A DNA stretch of 64,000 bases. It comes from an uncultured Eubacteriales bacterium. GTDB taxonomy: Bacteria > Bacillota > Clostridia > Oscillospirales > Oscillospiraceae. How positions within the stretch are numbered: position 1 is the stretch's first letter; each line of letters starts with the position of its first letter. Below, one piece after another: positions 59,457-64,000 of this stretch. Below the pieces are notes generated by a model. The model was not told where the DNA came from. It ran no database searches and saw nothing but the letters and a program-made list of their open reading frames with translations. The stretch covers positions 1,829,766 through 1,893,765 of the forward strand of contig LT599017.1 of assembly GCA_900079765.1 (NCBI GenBank). The letters are read 5' to 3'. A program made the translations under genes and the position numbers.

Positions 59457-60963
59457 CTTTCAGGCCCTCCAAATTCGCTCCGGTGGAATAGTACATGACA
59501 TTTTTCTCCGTGAGATTCTCCCGGTTCAGCCGCGCATTGCAGCCGCCCTTGTACAGCACTATGCAGGAGTCGGCCACCTTATAGAGCTCCGGATACTCCG
59601 CGCTGAAGACGATGATGGCTTTGCCCGCCTCCGCCAGTTTCAAAATCAGGTGGTAGATCTCAAACTTGGTGCCCACGTCAATGCCCTGGGTAGGATTATC
59701 CAGCAGCAGGATGTCGGCGTCGGTCTCCAGCCATTTGCCCAAAATGACCTTTTGCTGGTTTCCGCCCGAGAGGGAGGTGATGAGATCGCCGCAGCTGCCG
59801 ACCTTGATGGACATGGCCTCTCGCTGGCGGGAGAAACGCGCCCGTTCCTCCTTGGAGCGAATCAGCAGCCGTTTGGACTTGGCGTTGAGGTAACCCATGG
59901 ACAAATTGTCCAAGACGGACAGATCGTTGTGGATGCCGCGCTCCGGGCGCATCCGGGGCACCATGCCTATGCTGCGCTTCATGTATTCCTGCACCGAGCG
60001 GTCGCCGGCCCTGTTCATCAGCCTCCTGCCCCTCACGCACACCTCGCCGGTGTATGGCACCAGGCCAAAGAGAACGTCTGCCAGCGTATCGCGTCCGGAG
60101 CCCTGCAGGCCGGTCACGGCCAATATCTCGCCCCTATGTAAGTCGAAGGAGATGTCGTGCAGCACGCCGCTGGAGACATGGCTCACCGACAGGAGGACCT
60201 CCTCGGTGGCGTGATAGACATGGCGCTCGAACTCGTCGGATTGGAGATCATGGCCAATCATCATCTCCGTCACCCGGTCCTCGTCGATGTCCTTAAAGTC
60301 ACCGTGGGCGATCAGTTTCCCGTCGCAGAGGATATAATACACGTCGCAGATCTCAAAAAGCTCGGGCATCTTATGGGAGATATAGATAAAGCTGACGCCC
60401 TCCTTTTTCAGTTGGCGCATGATTTCAAATAGATTCTCGATCTCGGAGGTCGCCAAGGCGGTGGAAGGTTCGTCCATGATTATGAGCTCGGACTTGAACA
60501 GTAGCGCCTTGCCGATCTCGACCAGCTGCTTTTCCGCGGCCGACAGGGCGTCCACCACGGCCTCCGGGTCGATCTGGACCTCCATCCGCTCGAAGACCTC
60601 GTTGCACTTGTCGACCATCTGCTTTTTATCCAAAAAGCAGACCGTCTTGGGGAGCTCGCTGCCGAGGAACATGTTTTCATAAACCCGAAGGTCCTTGCAA
60701 AGGTTCAGTTCCTGATGGATGAATCGGATCCCGTTTTGATTGGCGGTTCGGACGTTCCTCATTACGGTCTCTTTCCCGTCGATCAGTATCTTGCCGGAGA
60801 CCGGCGCATAGACGCCCGCAAGGACGTTCATCAGCGTGGATTTCCCAGCGCCGTTTTCCCCCAGCAGGCCCACGATCTGGCCGGGATCGACGGTGAGCTC
60901 CACATCGTCCACCGCCCGGACAGGTCCGAATTCCATCACGATGTTCTTCATCTCTAGACGCAT
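59434..60963 (-). CDS. Sugar ABC transporter ATPase (RbsA/MglA type, two domains)
   Basis: 509 residues. First Walker A is GLLGENGAGKSTLMNVL; first signature is LSAAEKQLVEIGKAL; Walker B LIIMDEPSTAL. The second, degenerate domain has VTGLQGSGRDTLADVL, with signature LSGGNQQKVILGKWL. This is the fused form of simple-sugar importers. Start ATG 60963 after AAAGGA; an ATG at 60990 is less likely. A stable hairpin separates it from the binding protein gene. Confidence 0.93.
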   Translation of the reverse strand: MRLEMKNIVMEFGPVRAVDDVELTVDPGQIVGLLGENGAGKSTLMNVLAGVYAPVSGKILIDGKETVMRNVRTANQNGIRFIHQELNLCKDLRVYENMFLGSELPKTVCFLDKKQMVDKCNEVFERMEVQIDPEAVVDALSAAEKQLVEIGKALLFKSELIIMDEPSTALATSEIENLFEIMRQLKKEGVSFIYISHKMPELFEICDVYYILCDGKLIAHGDFKDIDEDRVTEMMIGHDLQSDEFERHVYHATEEVLLSVSHVSSGVLHDISFDLHRGEILAVTGLQGSGRDTLADVLFGLVPYTGEVCVRGRRLMNRAGDRSVQEYMKRSIGMVPRMRPERGIHNDLSVLDNLSMGYLNAKSKRLLIRSKEERARFSRQREAMSIKVGSCGDLITSLSGGNQQKVILGKWLETDADILLLDNPTQGIDVGTKFEIYHLILKLAEAGKAIIVFSAEYPELYKVADSCIVLYKGGCNARLNRENLTEKNVMYYSTGANLEGLKDDKKTER

Positions 60964-61024
60964 GACATTGGTTTCCTTTCCTATCACCAAGCGATCTTTC
61001 TGAGGGGCAGACCCCTATTTGGAA

Positions 61025-61055
61025 TCAGGGCCGGCTGACATTCAGCCGGCCCTGA
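61025..61055 (-). terminator. Stable hairpin between binding-protein and ATPase genes
   Basis: Perfect 14-base arms TCAGGGCCGGCTGA and TCAGCCGGCCCTGA with a 3-base loop. No T-run follows on the minus strand, so it may protect the upstream mRNA or attenuate, raising binding-protein levels. Confidence 0.72.
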
Positions 61056-61099
61056 CAAAGACCTATTATGTGGATGCGTTCGATGCCCGCGTCCGGACC

Positions 61100-62197
61100 C
61101 TAGAAATCGCCGATAGAATATCTGACCTGATATTCGCTGCTGGTCCGGTAATCCTCAAAGGAGTAGTGGGCGTCGCCAGTGTTGCTGATGGAGAAGGAGG
61201 GGATCAGATAGATGCCGTTCTCCTCCACGGCAGTGCCGCTGAAGGGCTTACCCATGGCGACCTCGGCGGTGAAGTCGACGCACTCGCGGATGAAGGAGGG
61301 GGCAAAGAACCAGGTAATGAACTTTACATCCAGCTTGGAGTTCTCAAACTTCCGCATGGTGTCCTCACGGCCGCCCACGGAGGTGATGAGCCGGATATTC
61401 AGCTTGGCGGTGCCGGAGTAAGCGTCCAGAGCGTTCATGAGGCCGTCGACGATCTCGTCGTCGTGGGTAACGATCAGGTCCAGAGCCTCGACCTCCTCAT
61501 TGGTGTGGGCGTTCAGCCAGTTCTCCATCTGCTCCTGGGCCTTCTCAGTGGACCAGTCGGTGACGAAGGTCTCGTTGACCTGCTCAAACCTGGCGTCCAG
61601 CACTTCGTCCATACCGCCGGAGCGCTGAGAGGTGACGGTGGAGCTGTCGCCCACGAAACGCAGATACTCGACCTTCTCGTCATCCTTGTAGTAGTCATTC
61701 AGGTACACGCCCATCTCATGGCCGATACTGAAGTTGTCACCCATCATTTGGCCTTCCAGACCGTTGAAATTCTCAATCAGCCGATCATAGATGACCAGCT
61801 TGACGCCGGCGTCCACCACGGTCTGGGCGGCCGAGCGGAGCGCCTCGCCCTCGGTGGGCCACAGCATAATGGCGTCAATATCTCCGGCGGCAATCAGGTT
61901 CTCAATCTCGGTGATCTGATCGGCAGCCTCGCCGCAGGACTTGACGACAATGTCCAGATTGTCATACTTCTCCATCAGAGCGGCAGCCTCCATCTCGGCG
62001 TGGCGCACAGACTCGCCGGTGAACCCGTGGTCGCCCGAGAGGATGACCAGGCCGACCTTATAGGTTTTGCCGCCAGACTGGGTCGGAGTAGCGGCCCCTC
62101 CACTTGGAGAGGGCGTAGCCGCGGGAGTCCCGCCGCATGCGGACAGGAACGTGAGAGCCATGACCATGCTGAGTGTGAGCGCGACTAGCTTTTTCAT
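61100..62197 (-). CDS. Sugar-binding lipoprotein of an ABC importer
   Basis: 365 residues. Signal peptide MKKLVALTLSMVMALTFLSA ends in the lipobox L-S-A-C-G-G, so it is lipid-anchored. A Ser/Thr/Gly linker follows, then a two-lobe ribose-binding fold: TYKVGLVILSGDHGFTGE, GDIDAIMLWPTEG and SVGGREDTMRKFENSK. GAGGAGG precedes ATG 62197. First transport gene of the operon. Confidence 0.93.
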   Translation of the reverse strand: MKKLVALTLSMVMALTFLSACGGTPAATPSPSGGAATPTQSGGKTYKVGLVILSGDHGFTGESVRHAEMEAAALMEKYDNLDIVVKSCGEAADQITEIENLIAAGDIDAIMLWPTEGEALRSAAQTVVDAGVKLVIYDRLIENFNGLEGQMMGDNFSIGHEMGVYLNDYYKDDEKVEYLRFVGDSSTVTSQRSGGMDEVLDARFEQVNETFVTDWSTEKAQEQMENWLNAHTNEEVEALDLIVTHDDEIVDGLMNALDAYSGTAKLNIRLITSVGGREDTMRKFENSKLDVKFITWFFAPSFIRECVDFTAEVAMGKPFSGTAVEENGIYLIPSFSISNTGDAHYSFEDYRTSSEYQVRYSIGDF

Positions 62198-62284
62198 TGT
62201 GATCCTCCTCAAATTTGTTTTATGCCGAGACATACTCTATCTTCCGCCCGGCCCTCGGGCGAAAAATACACCGATGGGCGCGCT

Positions 62285-63286
62285 TCAAGGCGCCGGAAGA
62301 GTCGACTCGCGGGCAATAAATCCGTGGGGGAGTGTGACGCTGCGATTTTCAAGTTCATGCTCGGAGATCAGCGCATGGATCATCTCCATGGCCTTCATCC
62401 CCAGAGAGGCGCAGGGCTGGATCACAGTAGACAGGTAGGGGTGGATCATCTGGGTGTAGATCACGTCGTCAAAGCCCACGATGGATACCTCCTCCGGCAC
62501 AGCGATGCCCAGCTCTCCCGCAACGACCACCGCACTGAGCGCAATGGAGTCACCGATGCAGAACAGCCCGTCCGGGCGATCCTTCCGCGTCAGCAGGGAC
62601 CGGACCGCCGCCAGGCTGCTCTGGTAGCTGTAGCTGGAGTCGGCATAGGCGACGCACCGCTCGTTGGGCGTGATACCCGCCTTCTCCAAGGCGTCGCGGT
62701 ACCCCTTCATGCGTTGCACCGTGGACATAAACTTATTGGTGCTGCTGACGATACATATATTTCTGCACCCTACCTTCAGAAGATATTCCGTGGCCTCGTA
62801 ACCGGCCCGGTAGTTGTCGATGGAGACGTGGGCGGTGCTGCACCGCTCGGAGAACTCACAGCACTGGACGATCGGAAAGATGTCGCTGTATTTCTGCAGC
62901 CAGGCCTCGTCGTGGTCGATAGCCAGTAGAATGGCGCCATCCGCTGTACGTCCGTCGATAGCGCCGCTCAGCAGGGATTCTGAGTCGCCGCCCTCCGTAC
63001 TGCACAGATACAGGCTGTATCCCAGCGTCTGCGCCTTTTCATTGATGCCGGAGAACACGTTGGCGTAGTACGGGTTCGTGATGTTGGGCAGCAGAACCAA
63101 AACCGTCCTGCTCTCGTTGCGCCGTAGATTCCGTGCCTGCTGGTTGGGCACATAGGCAAGCTGCTCGATGGCCTTCCGGACCGCCATGGCGGTCTCCTCC
63201 GCCACCGTACCGGTCTGGTTCATCACTCTGGAGACGGTTGCCACGGAGACCCCCGCAGCCTTCGCTACATCTAAAATGGTAGGCAT
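62285..63286 (-). CDS. LacI-family transcriptional regulator
   Basis: 333 residues. DNA-binding part: ILDVAKAAGVSVATVSRVM. The sugar-binding core has VLLPNITNPYYANVFSGI and CIGDSIALSAVVVAGEL. Start ATG 63286, 9 bases after AAAGGA, which lies inside the first operator-like repeat (63291). As the first gene of the minus-strand operon it likely controls the importer and enzymes in response to a sugar. Confidence 0.92.
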   Translation of the reverse strand: MPTILDVAKAAGVSVATVSRVMNQTGTVAEETAMAVRKAIEQLAYVPNQQARNLRRNESRTVLVLLPNITNPYYANVFSGINEKAQTLGYSLYLCSTEGGDSESLLSGAIDGRTADGAILLAIDHDEAWLQKYSDIFPIVQCCEFSERCSTAHVSIDNYRAGYEATEYLLKVGCRNICIVSSTNKFMSTVQRMKGYRDALEKAGITPNERCVAYADSSYSYQSSLAAVRSLLTRKDRPDGLFCIGDSIALSAVVVAGELGIAVPEEVSIVGFDDVIYTQMIHPYLSTVIQPCASLGMKAMEMIHALISEHELENRSVTLPHGFIARESTLPAP

Positions 63287-63290
63287 ATTA

Positions 63291-63304
63291 TGTAATCCTT
63301 TACA
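63291..63304. promoter_or_regulatory. Operator-like repeat 1
   Basis: TGTAATCCTTTACA, with TGTAA/TTACA arms, overlaps the ribosome site of the LacI gene. Confidence 0.6.
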
Positions 63305-63332
63305 TTCGTTATATTTGCAGAATATCAAATTT

Positions 63333-63346
63333 TGTAATCCTTTTCA
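63333..63346. promoter_or_regulatory. Operator-like repeat 2
   Basis: TGTAATCCTTTTCA, same orientation as repeat 1, starting exactly 42 bases later (four helical turns). Confidence 0.55.
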
Positions 63347-63518
63347 ATGCACAAATATCACAATTATTTTACCTGTTTTTTAGCAAGTACACCAATATTT
63401 GGGGAGAAGGCCCCAAATCATATAATCAGGACTTTCTTTCTCTCCGCCCTGTATTATAATGGCCTTGTGATGCCTTGTCCCAGGAGGGGCGCGGCGGATA
63501 GAGAGGAGCCGTGAGAGC

Positions 63519-64000
63519 ATGTGTGAAGAAAAACAAGAGAGCGCTTCGGCGGAAGGCAGGCGCTATCTTAGCGTAGAGATTGGCGGCACCAAGCAGCAGA
63601 TCGCAGTGGGAACGGCTTCCGGTCAGATCTTGGAGCGCCGCTGTGCGAAATTGGGGGATCAGACCACGGCGGCCGGGATTTTGGCCTGGATCAAAGCCAC
63701 AGTAGACGACATCTGCTCCGGTGCGGACTTCAGCGGCATCGGCGTGGGGTTCGGCGGGCCTATCGATCCGGTGAGCGGGCGCATCATCTGTTCACTACAG
63801 GTGGAGGGCTGGAAGAATTTTTCACTGCGCGGCTGGTTTGAGGACACCTTCCACCTTCCCACCGTAGTCCTAAACGACACGGTTACCGGTGGCGTGGCCG
63901 AATGGAAGCTGGGTGCGGGCATGGGCTGCCGCCGCCTGTTTTATACGAACATCGGCACCGGGATCGGCGGTGGCCTGTATGACCGGGGAGGCTATGGGGC
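63519..64000 (+). CDS. ROK-family sugar kinase, N-terminal part
   Basis: 161 codons seen; the gene runs past the window end. LSVEIGGTKQQIAVGTA is the ATP phosphate loop, FGGPIDPVSGRI the substrate loop, and VVLNDTVTGGVAEWKLG carries the catalytic Asp in N-D. Gly-rich NIGTGIGGGLYD follows. The start ATG lies 10 bases after GAGGAG. Divergent from the LacI regulator, with the two operator repeats between, so it probably phosphorylates the imported sugar or a product. Confidence 0.88.
   Translation, partial: MCEEKQESASAEGRRYLSVEIGGTKQQIAVGTASGQILERRCAKLGDQTTAAGILAWIKATVDDICSGADFSGIGVGFGGPIDPVSGRIICSLQVEGWKNFSLRGWFEDTFHLPTVVLNDTVTGGVAEWKLGAGMGCRRLFYTNIGTGIGGGLYDRGGYG

Noticed and set aside
61019-62188. 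389-codon plus-strand frame opposite the binding protein
   Set aside because: Shadow of the binding-protein gene; repetitive His/Gly/Val composition and no start context.
1-64000. CRISPR array or rRNA/complete tRNA genes
   Set aside because: No regularly spaced repeats of 25-40 bases and no rRNA-like stretches; only a tRNA 3' fragment at 7337 was found.

Overview
The window looks like chromosome from an endospore-forming, low-lipid-A (Gram-positive type) gut Clostridia, most likely Oscillospirales. The reasons are GC-rich coding regions with strong AGGAGG-type ribosome sites, sporulation genes (cwlD, a cotJ operon), an ECF-type vitamin transporter component, ATP- and PPi-dependent phosphofructokinases side by side, and many cassette-like small genes. 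This placement is an inference from gene content; no 16S gene is present.

Region 1 (1-20 kb) is accessory DNA. It begins with the end of a phage lysis module (amidase, holin), then a ClC chloride transporter overlapping a second holin. From about 3.3 to 16 kb, mostly single small genes on the minus strand are each separated by similar DNA blocks: a promoter with an extended -10, a C-rich hairpin upstream of it, and a second hairpin family after the gene. Among them are several relics: a joined dinB/holin fragment, an integrase fragment beside the 3' end of a tRNA, a broken DUF2127-like gene, a frameshifted hydrolase and a GNAT fragment. There are also very small genes (27, 32, 43 and 49 codons), an AT-rich dGTPase, a serine hydrolase with S-layer-like repeats, a LysM protein with an Arg-Pro-Pro tail, and an intact dinB.

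Region 2 (20-52 kb) is mainly housekeeping. It holds TetR plus oleate hydratase, a CoA-ligase-like adenylating enzyme, an SLH surface protein, rodA, tsaE-tsaB-upp, a small redox/sugar cluster with a frameshifted LacI regulator, a Crp-type regulator with a cupin, the leucine operon (leuC, leuD, a GNAT gene, leuB) with a racemase, coaX with an ECF pantothenate-type component, an aminotransferase, purB, pfkA, pfp, fba, a Xer-type recombinase, radA and cwlD.

Region 3 (51-64 kb) opens with a cotJ operon in which CotJA and CotJB are fused behind an 11-residue tandem repeat, followed by cotJC. A large minus-strand catabolic operon then runs from a LacI regulator at 63.3 kb to 52.9 kb: sugar-binding lipoprotein, ABC ATPase, permease, Gfo/Idh/MocA dehydrogenase, TIM-barrel isomerase, HAD phosphatase, a deoxyhypusine-synthase-like protein of unknown role, a PfkB kinase of HldE type and a GmhA-like SIS isomerase. 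A ROK kinase is divergent from the regulator. The enzyme set resembles heptose-phosphate chemistry attached to a sugar importer, and I know of no described pathway with this combination.
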